In this document: positions 52,673 through 61,386 of the stretch, piece after piece
How the letters are laid out: the number at the start of each line of letters is the position of its first letter
How positions within the stretch are numbered: the first letter of the stretch is position 1
From: Paenibacillus pectinilyticus
GTDB lineage: Bacteria; Bacillota; Bacilli; Paenibacillales; NBRC-103111
Assembly (NCBI RefSeq): GCF_001700435.1
Contig: NZ_LYPC01000022.1
Location: forward strand, 290,087 to 354,086
Direction of reading: 5' to 3'
Length of the DNA: 64,000 nt
Notes under the pieces: generated by a model
Database searches by the model: none
What the model saw: the letters and a program-made list of their open reading frames with translations, nothing else
Told to the model about the DNA's origin: nothing
Made by a program: the position numbers and the translations under genes

Positions 52673-53272
52673 ATGAAAAAAGGGGATCAAACACGGGAAC
52701 ACATCATCCAGAAATCTGCTGAGCTTTTTAACCAACAAGGATATGCCGGTTCATCGTTGAACGATATTATTGCCGCCACTGGCATTAAGAAAGGCGGCAT
52801 CTATCGCCATTTCGGCTCTAAAGATGAAATTGCCCTAGAAGCCTATAACTTTGCCGCGAGCACCGTCGGTCGTAAATTTAATGATGCGATTGGCAATGAG
52901 ACGTCTGCCGCGGGGCGATTGCTTGCTTTTTTCCACGTCTACGAGGATGTTGTAGATAATCCGCCGTTCATTGGCGGGTGCCCACTGCAGAACACCGCCG
53001 TTGAGAGTGACGACACGCATCCTTCTTTGCGTCAAAGAGCGCAGCAAGGATTGATCAGCACCCTAGATAGGATGAAAACTATCATTCATGAAGGTATCCA
53101 AACGGGTGAGTTCAAAGACCATATCGACGTCGATGCCTTGGCTTCGTTCACCCTTTCATTAATGGAAGGCGGGATTATGTTAAGTAAACTCGAAGGAAGC
53201 AATCGGCATATGGCTATGAATATCGCGAGTTTCACTTCGTATTTGCAGAGCTGCTGTTTGAATAATCAATGA
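52673..53272 (+). CDS. TetR/AcrR-family repressor
   Basis: 199 residues from ATG 52673 (GGAGGAGGG upstream). HTH: TREHIIQKSAELFNQQGYAGSSLNDIIAATGIKKGGIYRHFGSKDEIALEAY. C-terminal domain resembles the LmrA/YxaF-like subgroup: FFHVYEDVVDNPPFIGGCPLQNTAVESDDTHPSLRQRAQ, including a conserved GGCPL cysteine. Controls, by position, the MFS-peroxiredoxin operon through the palindrome at 52558-52579 and probably its own gene. Confidence 0.93.
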   Translation: MKKGDQTREHIIQKSAELFNQQGYAGSSLNDIIAATGIKKGGIYRHFGSKDEIALEAYNFAASTVGRKFNDAIGNETSAAGRLLAFFHVYEDVVDNPPFIGGCPLQNTAVESDDTHPSLRQRAQQGLISTLDRMKTIIHEGIQTGEFKDHIDVDALASFTLSLMEGGIMLSKLEGSNRHMAMNIASFTSYLQSCCLNNQ

Positions 53273-53317
53273 TTGGCAGCATAATTTGCGAGGTTGGACT
53301 AGCCCTTTCAAAACATA

Positions 53318-53347
53318 AAGAGGTAAGGGGATCTCCCCTTACCTCTT
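53318..53347. terminator. Bidirectional hairpin between tetR and asd
   Basis: Perfect stem AAGAGGTAAGGGGA with a 2-nt loop. No long T run on either side, but placed between convergent gene ends. Confidence 0.7.
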
Positions 53348-53361
53348 CACCATTGTACGAC

Positions 53362-54447
53362 TTATTTTGCTTGAATATAGCCTTCTGCTTTAAGAAGTTC
53401 CGCGATCAGAACCGCACCACCGGCTGCTCCGCGCAATGTATTATGTGAAAGTCCTACAAATTTATAATCATAGATACTATCCTCACGCAATCTTCCGACA
53501 GATACACCCATGCCGCGCTCGATGTCACGATCAAGTTTCGTCTGTGGTCGATTATCTTCTTCAAAATACGTAATGAACTGTTTCGGTGCACTTGGCAATT
53601 CCAGTTCTTGCGGGCGCCCTTTGAAGTTTAACCAGCGCTCCAAGATTTCTTCTTTCGAAGGTTTGTTCTCGAACGATGCAAATACCGTCGCCAAATGTCC
53701 GTCTGTAACCGGAACACGAATACACTGTGTTGTAATGATAGGTGAGCTTGCTTTAACAATCTCGTTATTCACAATGCTTCCCCAGATGCGCAGCGGCTCC
53801 TGCTCGCTTTTCTCTTCTTCGCCGCCAATATAAGGAATAACATTGTCTAGCATATCAGGCCAATCCGTGAAGTTCTTGCCTGCACCCGAAATGGCTTGGT
53901 AGGTTGAGGCTACGACAAGTTTAGGTTTATAGTCTAACAATGCGTGAAGTGCTGGTACATAGCTTTGGATGGAGCAGTTTGGTTTAACTGCAATGAAACC
54001 AGTCGATGTGCCAAGACGCTTTCTTTGTGCGGCAATAACTTCAATATGCCCTGGATTGACTTCCGGAATAACCATTGGGATATCAGGTGTCCAGCGGTGA
54101 GCTGAATTATTGGAAATAACAGGCGTACCTGTTTTGGCATAAGCCTCTTCCAACGCTTTAATTTCATCTTTCTTCATATCGACAGCGCAGAAAATAAAGT
54201 CAACGCCAGCGGCCACTTCCTCCACTTTCGAAGCATCCAGAACCACGATGTTTTTCACATCTTCCGGGATCGGAGTCGTCAATTTCCATCTGCCTTGCAC
54301 GGATTCTTCATATGTTTTACCTGCGGAGCTAGCACTCGCCGCGATAGATGTTACTTGGAACCAAGGATGTTGATCCAGCAATTGCATGAATCGCTGACCA
54401 ACCATGCCTGTTCCTCCGACAATACCAACTTTAAGTTTGTGTGTCAT
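53362..54447 (-). CDS. asd: Aspartate-semialdehyde dehydrogenase
   Basis: 361 residues from ATG 54447. NADP motif GIVGGTGMVGQRF, catalytic Cys in AVKPNCSIQSY, STYQAISGAGK, and catalytic His in VPVTDGHLATVF. Length and motifs match the archaeal/fungal-type ASADH rather than the usual 330-350 residue bacterial type, which is notable in a Bacillales genome. It converts aspartyl phosphate to aspartate semialdehyde, precursor of lysine/DAP, threonine and methionine. Preceded by a T-box leader, so expression follows tRNA charging. Single-gene operon. Confidence 0.93.
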   Translation of the reverse strand: MTHKLKVGIVGGTGMVGQRFMQLLDQHPWFQVTSIAASASSAGKTYEESVQGRWKLTTPIPEDVKNIVVLDASKVEEVAAGVDFIFCAVDMKKDEIKALEEAYAKTGTPVISNNSAHRWTPDIPMVIPEVNPGHIEVIAAQRKRLGTSTGFIAVKPNCSIQSYVPALHALLDYKPKLVVASTYQAISGAGKNFTDWPDMLDNVIPYIGGEEEKSEQEPLRIWGSIVNNEIVKASSPIITTQCIRVPVTDGHLATVFASFENKPSKEEILERWLNFKGRPQELELPSAPKQFITYFEEDNRPQTKLDRDIERGMGVSVGRLREDSIYDYKFVGLSHNTLRGAAGGAVLIAELLKAEGYIQAK

Positions 54448-54551
54448 AAAAGTTTCAATTCCTTTCGACATGGTCTCATTTTAGGCAAACCCATTAATAT
54501 ATATGCAAACAGATTGATTTGGTGTAGACGCGAGATCTACTTCGAATACAA

Positions 54552-54870
54552 CAACAAAAAAATCCCACCCCCAAGACTTAAATAAAGTCTTAGGGACGAG
54601 ATTAGAATACTCGTGGTACCACCCCAGATTCGCTAACATGTCGCCATCTTAGCCTCTTCAAGTACGGCATTACCGTGTAATGCTTATACTATAGCTCTGT
54701 AACAGGAGCTCCTGTCACACCATCTCCTTCGTGAAAAGGTTCCGATGTGCTGCTCTGAGGCTTTGTTCAATAACGAATTCTTTACTCCTTTTCAGCTAAC
54801 GGAGCTCTCTGCAAAAGATTTCATTTATTTACTCATCTCTTCGTCGCATTTGATGTTGCGATTATATTAT
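54552..54870 (-). promoter_or_regulatory. T-box leader controlling asd
   Basis: All T-box landmarks read on the minus strand: Stem I with AGTA (54830-54833) opposite GAAC, an upper helix AATAA.TGAA.TCTTT pairing with AAAGAATTCGTTATT, and the antiterminator bulge GGGTGGTACCACG (around 54612-54625). The competing terminator CCTAAGACTT/AAGTCTT.GGGG ends in TTTTTTT (54552-54600). The triplet after GAAC in the specifier loop is AAA (54762-54764), suggesting tRNA-Lys; this assignment is tentative. A TATAAT box (54861-54866) lies just upstream. Confidence 0.93.
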
Positions 54871-54914
54871 CAAATAAACGTGGCTAGGTAAATAGTTTTT
54901 TTGAAATTGTTTAT

Positions 54915-55616
54915 TTAGAACGGCTGAACGTGATTTCCCACCACCGATTTATTAAACCCTTTTACAAGGAGCCATATCGCAAATGTCATCTCATAAGCAG
55001 CTACTGGAATCGCTAGAACCGCTCCCCAGGTAGAAATTTGAGAAATAACATTAAACATTTCTAAAATGGCTGCGATAAAAATGAGTGAAGCACCTGTTAA
55101 ACCCATATAGGAAATGAATCGTGGAACAAGTTTGGATTTATACAGTAGATAACTGCACATCATTGTATTAATACCCAACATGAAATTCGGCCCGAGTAAA
55201 AATGTCCAGTCATGTATGGCAATTAATAAGGAACCTGACGTATGAAAGGAGGACTCATTCGGTGTAATGGTTTTTACATATTCCTGACTTAAGGTCAATA
55301 AAGTTAGCACGCTGACGATACCAATTGTTATAATCACAGCCTCTAGGAACCTAAAGCAAACATACCCAAGTGCCATACTTTCATTGTGCCTTCTTAATAG
55401 AGGAAACAGCGTAATTGAGGTACCAATCGCAGAAACGACGAGCATTAATTCAAAAATCGCACCTAGAATCACCTGATTCGCATGTTCAGCACCTTGCTTG
55501 AGATAATTCACATCATTCAGAACTGGATTGTATAACATAAGACCTATTATGGATGTAACTGCTGCAAGTATAAATAGGATACCCACAATTGTTGCTCTCT
55601 TCCTGCTAGCTTCCAT
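54915..55616 (-). CDS. DUF4386-family integral membrane protein
   Basis: 233 residues with six to seven membrane helices. Family-typical RKRATIVGILFILAAVTSIIGLMLY at the N-terminus, GAIFELMLVVSAIGTSITLFPLLRRHNESMALGYVCFRFLEAVII, and DWTFLLGPNFMLGINTMMCSYLLYKSKLVPR. Function of the family is unknown. No close operon partner. Confidence 0.85.
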   Translation of the reverse strand: MEASRKRATIVGILFILAAVTSIIGLMLYNPVLNDVNYLKQGAEHANQVILGAIFELMLVVSAIGTSITLFPLLRRHNESMALGYVCFRFLEAVIITIGIVSVLTLLTLSQEYVKTITPNESSFHTSGSLLIAIHDWTFLLGPNFMLGINTMMCSYLLYKSKLVPRFISYMGLTGASLIFIAAILEMFNVISQISTWGAVLAIPVAAYEMTFAIWLLVKGFNKSVVGNHVQPF

Positions 55617-55904
55617 TTCATAGCCTCCTCGATCTTGTTCCTTAGGCTCTCCGTCCTCAGACTGATTCCCAGCATAACTGGAACATATACAATATGAATT
55701 ATGACGGCTCCATACAGCAAACTACACCCTCATTCCTATCTCTCCTTTAGCTTCACTATTTATTGTTCGTGTGTATTAATTCAATAGTACACTAAGACAT
55801 TAAGGTATGTAAATAGACACCAAGAAAATATTGTCACAACTGTTTACATTCAGTTTAAAAATGTGCATTACAATACACGTATTAGTGAATTAGGAGGAAT
55901 TACC

Positions 55905-56930
55905 TTGGATCAACTAAACAGAAGAGACAAAGAACGAAAACAAGGTGCTTGGGCCGTCGAAGCACGAGGACTCGTCAAAACATTTGGCGAGAATCGAGCG
56001 GTGGATGGTGTAGACTTGTTAGTGCCAACCGGCACTATTTATGGCGTACTGGGTCCGAACGGAGCTGGTAAAACCACTACAATTAACATGCTGGCAACCT
56101 TGCTTCGGCCAGATGGCGGTTCGGCAAAAATCTTCGGGCACGATGTCGTGAAAGAATCACAGATCGTCCGTCAATTAATCGGAGTAACGGGTCAGTATGC
56201 ATCTGTTGACGAGTCCCTGAGCGCTACCGAGAACCTGATAATTTTCTCTCGTTTATTAGGATTAGGGCGCGCAGAGGCGCGTCAGAAAACCGCAGATTTG
56301 CTTGAGGAATTTGGTTTATCCGAAGCGGCGAAACGCCCGTTGAAGAATTTCTCCGGCGGTATGCGCCGCCGATTGGATCTAGCAGCGAGCCTTATCGCAC
56401 AGCCTCCCCTCATCTTCTTGGATGAGCCAACGACGGGACTTGACCCTCGCACACGCGCTCAGATGTGGGAAACGATCCGTCGCCTGGTGAAAACAGGATC
56501 AACCATCCTGCTAACAACACAGTACCTCGATGAGGCCGATCAATTGGCAGATCGTGTCGCTGTCATCGACCGAGGACATGTCGTCGCTGAAGGAACCGTA
56601 GACGAACTGAAAGCATCCGTCGGCACTTCGTCCTTGCATTTAAAAATTCAGAATTCACGAGATATTGAACAAGCCTGTCGCATCGTTGAACAAGTGCTTA
56701 AGGTGCCATCCGCGGTATCCGCTGGACAGATTACAGCTCCGATGGCTAATGCGGATCGTGTCACCGACTTGCTTATCTCCCTTCGCGAAGCAGGCATTCT
56801 CTTGGCTGAGATGAGTGTACAGAAGCCAACACTGGATGAAGTATTCCTAACGATTACGGGCAAAGGCGTTTCGGAGAACGAATCTGAGTCTTCTGACTCA
56901 AACAAAAAAATTGAGGAGGCACGTGTATGA
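55905..56930 (+). CDS. DrrA-type ABC exporter ATPase
   Basis: 341 residues from TTG 55905, which has GGAGG seven bases upstream; the earlier in-frame ATG lacks a site. Walker A GPNGAGKTTT, DrrA-type VTGQYASVDESLSATENL, signature FSGGMRRRLDLAASLI, Walker B LIFLDEPTTGLDPRTR, H-loop region LLTTQYLDEADQLADRVAVID, and the C-terminal regulatory extension LKASVGTSSLHL...PTLDEVFLTITGKG. Works with the overlapping permease to export lipophilic compounds; relatives confer daunorubicin-type resistance. Confidence 0.92.
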   Translation: MDQLNRRDKERKQGAWAVEARGLVKTFGENRAVDGVDLLVPTGTIYGVLGPNGAGKTTTINMLATLLRPDGGSAKIFGHDVVKESQIVRQLIGVTGQYASVDESLSATENLIIFSRLLGLGRAEARQKTADLLEEFGLSEAAKRPLKNFSGGMRRRLDLAASLIAQPPLIFLDEPTTGLDPRTRAQMWETIRRLVKTGSTILLTTQYLDEADQLADRVAVIDRGHVVAEGTVDELKASVGTSSLHLKIQNSRDIEQACRIVEQVLKVPSAVSAGQITAPMANADRVTDLLISLREAGILLAEMSVQKPTLDEVFLTITGKGVSENESESSDSNKKIEEARV

Positions 56931-57745
56931 GCAGCAGCACTTCAATTAAACCAGGTGCCGAACGACAACTGAAGAACCATACAAGTTTCGGTCAATCCGT
57001 TCGCAATTCTTTGACGATGGCATATCGCGGCATCTTAAAGATTCGCCGCACGCCTGAACAATTATTCGATGTTACCCTACAACCGATTATCTTCACTCTA
57101 ATGTTTACTTACATTTTCGGCGGTGCTATCTCGGGTGACATCCAAAGTTATTTACCCGTCATCATTCCCGGTATCCTAGTTCAAACAGTTATTACGACTT
57201 CCATCGTCACCGGTGTCCAACTGCGAGAAGATATGGATAAAGGTGTGTTTGACCGGTTCAAATCATTGCCGATCGCACGTATAGCCCCGCTTGCAGGAGC
57301 CTTATTAGCCGACACCATCCGATATACCATTGCAACTGTACTTACATTTGGCATGGGCTACATCATGGGTTACCGTCCCGCTGGCGGTTTCGAACACGTA
57401 GCGATCGCCGCGTTGCTTGTTATTTTCTGCTCATGGGCCATCAGTTGGATCTTTGCTTTCTTTGGTGTTATTGCCCGTACAGCTTCTAGCGTTCAAGGGA
57501 TTTCGATGCTTGTACTCTTCCCGCTTACATTCCTTTCTAACGCTTTCGTACCTGTAGATACCATGCCGAATTGGCTTCAATGGTTTGTCAAAATCAATCC
57601 GATCTCACATCTCGTATCCGCCGTCCGCCAGCTCGCTAACACAGGAACCGTCGGTTGGGATCTCGTCATCTCCCTTATCGGAGCTGCGGTCATCGTTGCA
57701 ATCTTTGCTCCTATCACGGTTATTGCCTATATGCGCCGCACATAA
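56927..57745 (+). CDS. DrrB-type ABC-2 permease
   Basis: 272 residues with six membrane helices: ABC-2 family stretches TLQPIIFTLMFTYIFGGAI, YLPVIIPGILVQTVITTSIVTGVQLREDMDKGVFDRFKSLPIARIAPL, and SVQGISMLVLFPLTFLSNAFVPVDTMPNWLQWFVKINPISHLVSAVRQL. Start overlaps the ATPase stop (ATGA), so the two form one transporter. No biosynthesis cluster or regulator adjoins it. Confidence 0.92.
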   Translation: MSSSTSIKPGAERQLKNHTSFGQSVRNSLTMAYRGILKIRRTPEQLFDVTLQPIIFTLMFTYIFGGAISGDIQSYLPVIIPGILVQTVITTSIVTGVQLREDMDKGVFDRFKSLPIARIAPLAGALLADTIRYTIATVLTFGMGYIMGYRPAGGFEHVAIAALLVIFCSWAISWIFAFFGVIARTASSVQGISMLVLFPLTFLSNAFVPVDTMPNWLQWFVKINPISHLVSAVRQLANTGTVGWDLVISLIGAAVIVAIFAPITVIAYMRRT

Positions 57746-57754
57746 TGCAACGAC

Positions 57755-57795
57755 AAAAAGTTCTTGTCTTTTTACAAAGGCAAGAACTTTTTTGT
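57755..57795 (+). terminator. Terminator of the drrAB-like operon
   Basis: AAAGTTCTTG.CTTT/AAAG.CAAGAACTTT stem with a TTTTTTG tail. Confidence 0.88.
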
Positions 57796-57808
57796 ATGGT
57801 TATGCAAT

Positions 57809-57834
57809 AAAAAAAGCCGCACAATGCGCGGCTC
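57809..57834 (-). terminator. Terminator of the telA copy 2 operon
   Basis: AGCCGC/GCGGCT stem and TTTTTTT tail on the minus strand. Confidence 0.85.
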
Positions 57835-57865
57835 CAAACATAACTTCATGTTTCTATTTCATCCA

Positions 57866-58957
57866 CTACTCCAACAATCCGCTCAACTCCGACGCTTTCA
57901 ATTCCGCTGTCGTTTTCTCACCCGGCTTCAAGCCGAGTCGCTGCGTCATTTGTTGGCTGATCGTGCCTAGACGCTGCGTATGCTCCGTTGCGGATTGAAT
58001 GATTGTCCGATTGGACTGTTCAAACAAATCTAAAGCAGCAAAAAGATCGGTCATCCCTCGCTCGATCGAATCCATTTGCAAGCCAGGCTTGCCAAGTAAA
58101 TCATTCGTCCGCTGTGTTGTCTCTTTCAATAAACGTGAGTTATCTTCAAACATTTTATTCAGTGTAGAATTCGCCGAATTTACGGCATCAATGGTCTGTA
58201 CTTGATCTTCAATTGCCATGGAGATCATAGCAGATACCGTCAGCAGATTCTGTGTTTTATCAATAGTGGCATCCACGGCATCAATGAGTTTGTCGTTGTT
58301 GTCGTTGATGATGTCCGTACCCGCAATCGCTTGCTGATAAAGGATAACCATCTCTTGGAAGGACTGAATGCGCGTTACGACTTTACGAAGTCCTCGCTCC
58401 AAATGTGTTTTACGATCTGCATTCTCCGGCTTGGCAATCTCCACTTCAAAAAGCTGCTTTAAGTTCTCCCCCATGGCGATGCGCATTTGAAGATTATACA
58501 CGGATTCAATCGAATTTCGTTTCAATGTTTTCATATAAGCCATGTTTTCTTCCAGGGTTTCTTTCCCGTTTCGAAGAGATTGCACAATCGCATTCACATT
58601 CGTTTTCACAGACTGATACTTGTAAATATAGTTCTTCAGCGGCGTCTTTTTCATCATTTTTTCAAAAAAACCGAGCTGTTTACTCTTACTTAGCGAATCG
58701 ATTTCGCCGCGCAGCTTCAGAATGTTATTCTGAACCTCGGAACGCTTACCCGACATCAATTCATTGACAGGACGCTCTAACATCGCTAGCGATTGTCCAG
58801 CTTGCTCCATCGTTTTGGAACCCATACGCCCGATAGAATCCATTAACGTTTCTAATTCCATGGTATCTGTCGTCGATACTTTCTGGAGAAGTTGTTTCGC
58901 TTCATCCTCGACTTTCTGCAAATCTGTAGGCTTCAATTGTACCAATTGGTTGGACAT
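57866..58957 (-). CDS. TelA/toxic anion resistance family protein (copy 2)
   Basis: 363 residues, almost entirely helical. TelA landmarks: KQLGFFEKMMKKTPLKNYIYKYQSVKTNVNAIVQSL, YNLQMRIAMGENLKQLFEVE, and MISMAIEDQVQTIDAVNSANSTLNKM. Clearly diverged from copy 1 at 31568-32707. Partnered upstream, 14 bp away, by an XpaC-like membrane protein, the usual xpaC-telA (yceG-yceH-like) arrangement in Bacillales. Role may concern envelope or oxyanion stress. Confidence 0.92.
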   Translation of the reverse strand: MSNQLVQLKPTDLQKVEDEAKQLLQKVSTTDTMELETLMDSIGRMGSKTMEQAGQSLAMLERPVNELMSGKRSEVQNNILKLRGEIDSLSKSKQLGFFEKMMKKTPLKNYIYKYQSVKTNVNAIVQSLRNGKETLEENMAYMKTLKRNSIESVYNLQMRIAMGENLKQLFEVEIAKPENADRKTHLERGLRKVVTRIQSFQEMVILYQQAIAGTDIINDNNDKLIDAVDATIDKTQNLLTVSAMISMAIEDQVQTIDAVNSANSTLNKMFEDNSRLLKETTQRTNDLLGKPGLQMDSIERGMTDLFAALDLFEQSNRTIIQSATEHTQRLGTISQQMTQRLGLKPGEKTTAELKASELSGLLE

Positions 58958-58971
58958 GGTCAGTTCCTCCT

Positions 58972-59634
58972 TTAGTCTGCGGAGCGGTAGCGTTGTTGGA
59001 TAAGATCCATTCGAGTCTGTAATTCAATTAAATCCTTTTGCTCGATCGTCTCGACATAGGTCGTAAGTTTGGAGTTAATATCTTTAATCCCTGTAAGCAA
59101 TAGACGACGATTTAATCGTTTCTGCTCCCCACTCAGTTTAAGAAATGGGTTAATTGCACCATTTAAATCCTTAAAAATTAATCGTTGTATGTTATGATTC
59201 ATGTTTGCATCATTCAATTCTTTAAGCTGCGGAATCAATCGACCTACTCTTGAGAGTAAACTAAGCGTCTTCTCAACGATTTCATCGTCAATGGTGTTCT
59301 TTTGCCCCTCCGAAATCATCGACTCTTCAATCACATGGATATATTCAGAAATCGGCTCCCAGAATGGATCACTTTCAATTCGTTGTTCTGATGCATGACC
59401 TGAGCTTAAAGGAACCGTTGTACCATTTGCGAATGAGGGGTTAGAAGGCTCTGGTTGACTTGGCTTTTGAATGAGAACCGAGCTAGAGTTCCGACTAAGT
59501 ACGACAATACTGCCTATCGAAAATAGGGTAGGTACTAATAAATTAATAGCGCCAGGTAGAATTTGCCCCGTTAAGAGACTCACGACATACCCCACAATGG
59601 ATATGCCCGCCGCGACTTTATATTTCGATTGCAA
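58972..59634 (-). CDS. XpaC-like membrane protein
   Basis: 220 residues from a TTG at 59634 (AAGGA upstream). Two N-terminal hydrophobic segments (about 5-25 and 28-47), a polar Ser/Pro linker, and a helical C-terminal domain (about 95-220: YIHVIEESMISEGQKNTIDDEIVEKTLSLL...LTTYVETIEQKDLIELQ) in the style of the XpaC family, whose members accompany TelA proteins. Function unknown despite the historical phosphatase name. First gene of the xpaC-telA unit. Confidence 0.78.
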   Translation of the reverse strand: MQSKYKVAAGISIVGYVVSLLTGQILPGAINLLVPTLFSIGSIVVLSRNSSSVLIQKPSQPEPSNPSFANGTTVPLSSGHASEQRIESDPFWEPISEYIHVIEESMISEGQKNTIDDEIVEKTLSLLSRVGRLIPQLKELNDANMNHNIQRLIFKDLNGAINPFLKLSGEQKRLNRRLLLTGIKDINSKLTTYVETIEQKDLIELQTRMDLIQQRYRSAD

Positions 59635-59850
59635 GTTACACTCACATCCTTATGTTCAGCTTGTTTCCTATTTAAAATAATATAAGAGCTGACGAATGGT
59701 GTCAATTCATAGCGAACGTGGATGACAACTTCAAGAACAAACATATTCCAAGATGAAATACAAAAAAAACCGCGATTTCGGCGGTTTTTCACTTCTACTT
59801 GCCGGCTATGTCAGGAACTCTGACTACTAACCTCGTTTATTACTAATCCT

Positions 59851-61026
59851 TCAAACCGCTGGTTCTTCATGAAAGGAATTCATTAAATCCATGAATTTGG
59901 TTGCTGCGTTTTCGGAAAAGGTAAGTTCCAGGTTCGAATCCGATTGCTCTGCTGACAAGGACGAATACTCATACATTTTCGCCTCATAAGCTGTTACCGC
60001 TTCATTGAGGTCACCAGCTTGAATGATCGACCGTGCCAGCTCCGCGGCATCTAACATCGCCAAGTTCACGCCTTCTCCGGCAAAAGGAGACATCAGATGC
60101 GCCGCATCGCCGATCAGCGTTACGCCTGGTTTGTGTTCCCATTTGAGACCGACTGGCAGCATATAGATCCGTCTTGGAATCATGGCGCCATCCGCGGAAC
60201 GGATATAATTCTTAAGCGATTCGTCCCAATCGGCAAATAGTTCTAGTAAATGAACTTTTGCTTGCTCAGGTTGGTCAAACGGAATACCGCAGGTATCTAA
60301 CCAAGTTTGTTCTGCGCGAAATGCTAAATACACACAGATACGCCCGTCACCATTTAACTGACCAAGGATCCCTTTATGATCCCCAAGGGCAAACATTTTG
60401 CCACGGCTGTTCAGCTTTGCTAACTCGGGGTGATTGATGGCCGCATTTTCCAATGCTAGCTCGACAAAAGTCACGCCGGTATAAGAAGCTACTGAATCCG
60501 TGAGCAGCGGACGAATGCGGGAGAATGCCCCATCTGCCCCGACAACAAGATCAACAGTATCTACCTGTCCATTGTCAAAATGAAGCTCATGGCAGCCATT
60601 CTCGCGTGCTACAGCATGGTCTAGTTTGAATCCCCACTGGATTGTGGTCGGATTAAGGGCATTCAACAGCAGTTCGCGCAATGTGCTGCGATCAATTTCA
60701 GGGCGTCCGCCCTCTTTCATATCTGCTACTTCGTCCATATACATCTTGCCTGTCTTATCAAATAAACGGAAGTCCTCTCCCTCATACCTAGCCAGCTTCT
60801 GGAATTGTTCTAACAAACCAGCCTCAGCTAATGCGATTTGACCAGAGTCATGATGAATATCCAAGGACCCTCCTTGCTGGCGACTATCGCGGGAAGGCTC
60901 ACGTTCATAAATCACTGTCTGTATGCCATGTCTTTGAAGAATAAGGGCAAGAGTAAGACCACCGGGACCTGCACCAATAATAGCAATACGTTTATTTGAT
61001 TTACCTGATTGAGTACTCATTTTCAT
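59851..61026 (-). CDS. TetX-like FAD-dependent monooxygenase
   Basis: 391 residues from ATG 61026, with GAGG upstream. FAD motif IAIIGAGPGGLTLALILQRHG, then YEREPSRDSRQQGGSLDIHHDSGQ, GRPEIDRSTLRELLLNAL, VVGADGAFSRIR, and VTLIGDAAHLMSPFAGEGVNLAMLDA. The GGSLDIHxDSGQ and IGDAAHLMxPFAGxGVN blocks resemble tetracycline-inactivating TetX, but many such chromosomal enzymes act on other aromatic substrates. An inverted repeat at 61075-61105 likely binds a repressor that is not encoded nearby. Confidence 0.88.
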   Translation of the reverse strand: MKMSTQSGKSNKRIAIIGAGPGGLTLALILQRHGIQTVIYEREPSRDSRQQGGSLDIHHDSGQIALAEAGLLEQFQKLARYEGEDFRLFDKTGKMYMDEVADMKEGGRPEIDRSTLRELLLNALNPTTIQWGFKLDHAVARENGCHELHFDNGQVDTVDLVVGADGAFSRIRPLLTDSVASYTGVTFVELALENAAINHPELAKLNSRGKMFALGDHKGILGQLNGDGRICVYLAFRAEQTWLDTCGIPFDQPEQAKVHLLELFADWDESLKNYIRSADGAMIPRRIYMLPVGLKWEHKPGVTLIGDAAHLMSPFAGEGVNLAMLDAAELARSIIQAGDLNEAVTAYEAKMYEYSSLSAEQSDSNLELTFSENAATKFMDLMNSFHEEPAV

Positions 61027-61074
61027 CAACACCTCGTCGTTAGTTTTTGATTAGCATGCCTTAGTTATACCATA

Positions 61075-61105
61075 ACGAACAGTGTTCGTAAAGTACATTG
61101 TTCGT
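61075..61105. promoter_or_regulatory. Candidate operator of the TetX-like gene
   Basis: ACGAAC-AGT-GTTCGT (61075-61089) is a perfect inverted repeat, followed by a third GTTCGT half-site at 61100-61105. Lies about 50 bp before the gene, in promoter position. Confidence 0.55.
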
Positions 61106-61292
61106 TTGAAATAACAGGAATATATTTACATCCCCTCTTGCATTTTCACCCAAATGAGCTCAATCTCCGCTATAAAGTCAATATTCTTCACGAATTTGAA
61201 ATATTTTCATCATTAATTTTGTGTCGAAAAGGTGTAAACTATCAGAAGACGGTTTAAATACAATTGTGTCGAAAGTTGACGAACACCTTCTT

Positions 61293-61310
61293 ATGTGAAA
61301 AGTGTTACAA
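61293..61310. promoter_or_regulatory. Rex-like operator upstream of yjlC-ndh
   Basis: TGTGA-N6-TTACA differs by one base from the Rex core TGTGA-N6-TCACA. In B. subtilis the yjlC-ndh operon is a known Rex target, which supports the reading. It lies 77 bp before the yjlC start codon. Confidence 0.5.
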
Positions 61311-61386
61311 CCTATAGGTCCGACTTCATGTCCCCCTACACAATGTGAGTACCCGATTTTTTTCTAACGCAAAGGAGGATTTTCAA

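Noticed and set aside
54552..54870. Lysine riboswitch (L-box) before asd
   Set aside because: The leader has clear T-box hallmarks (AGTA loop, GGTGGTACCACG) and not the L-box core.
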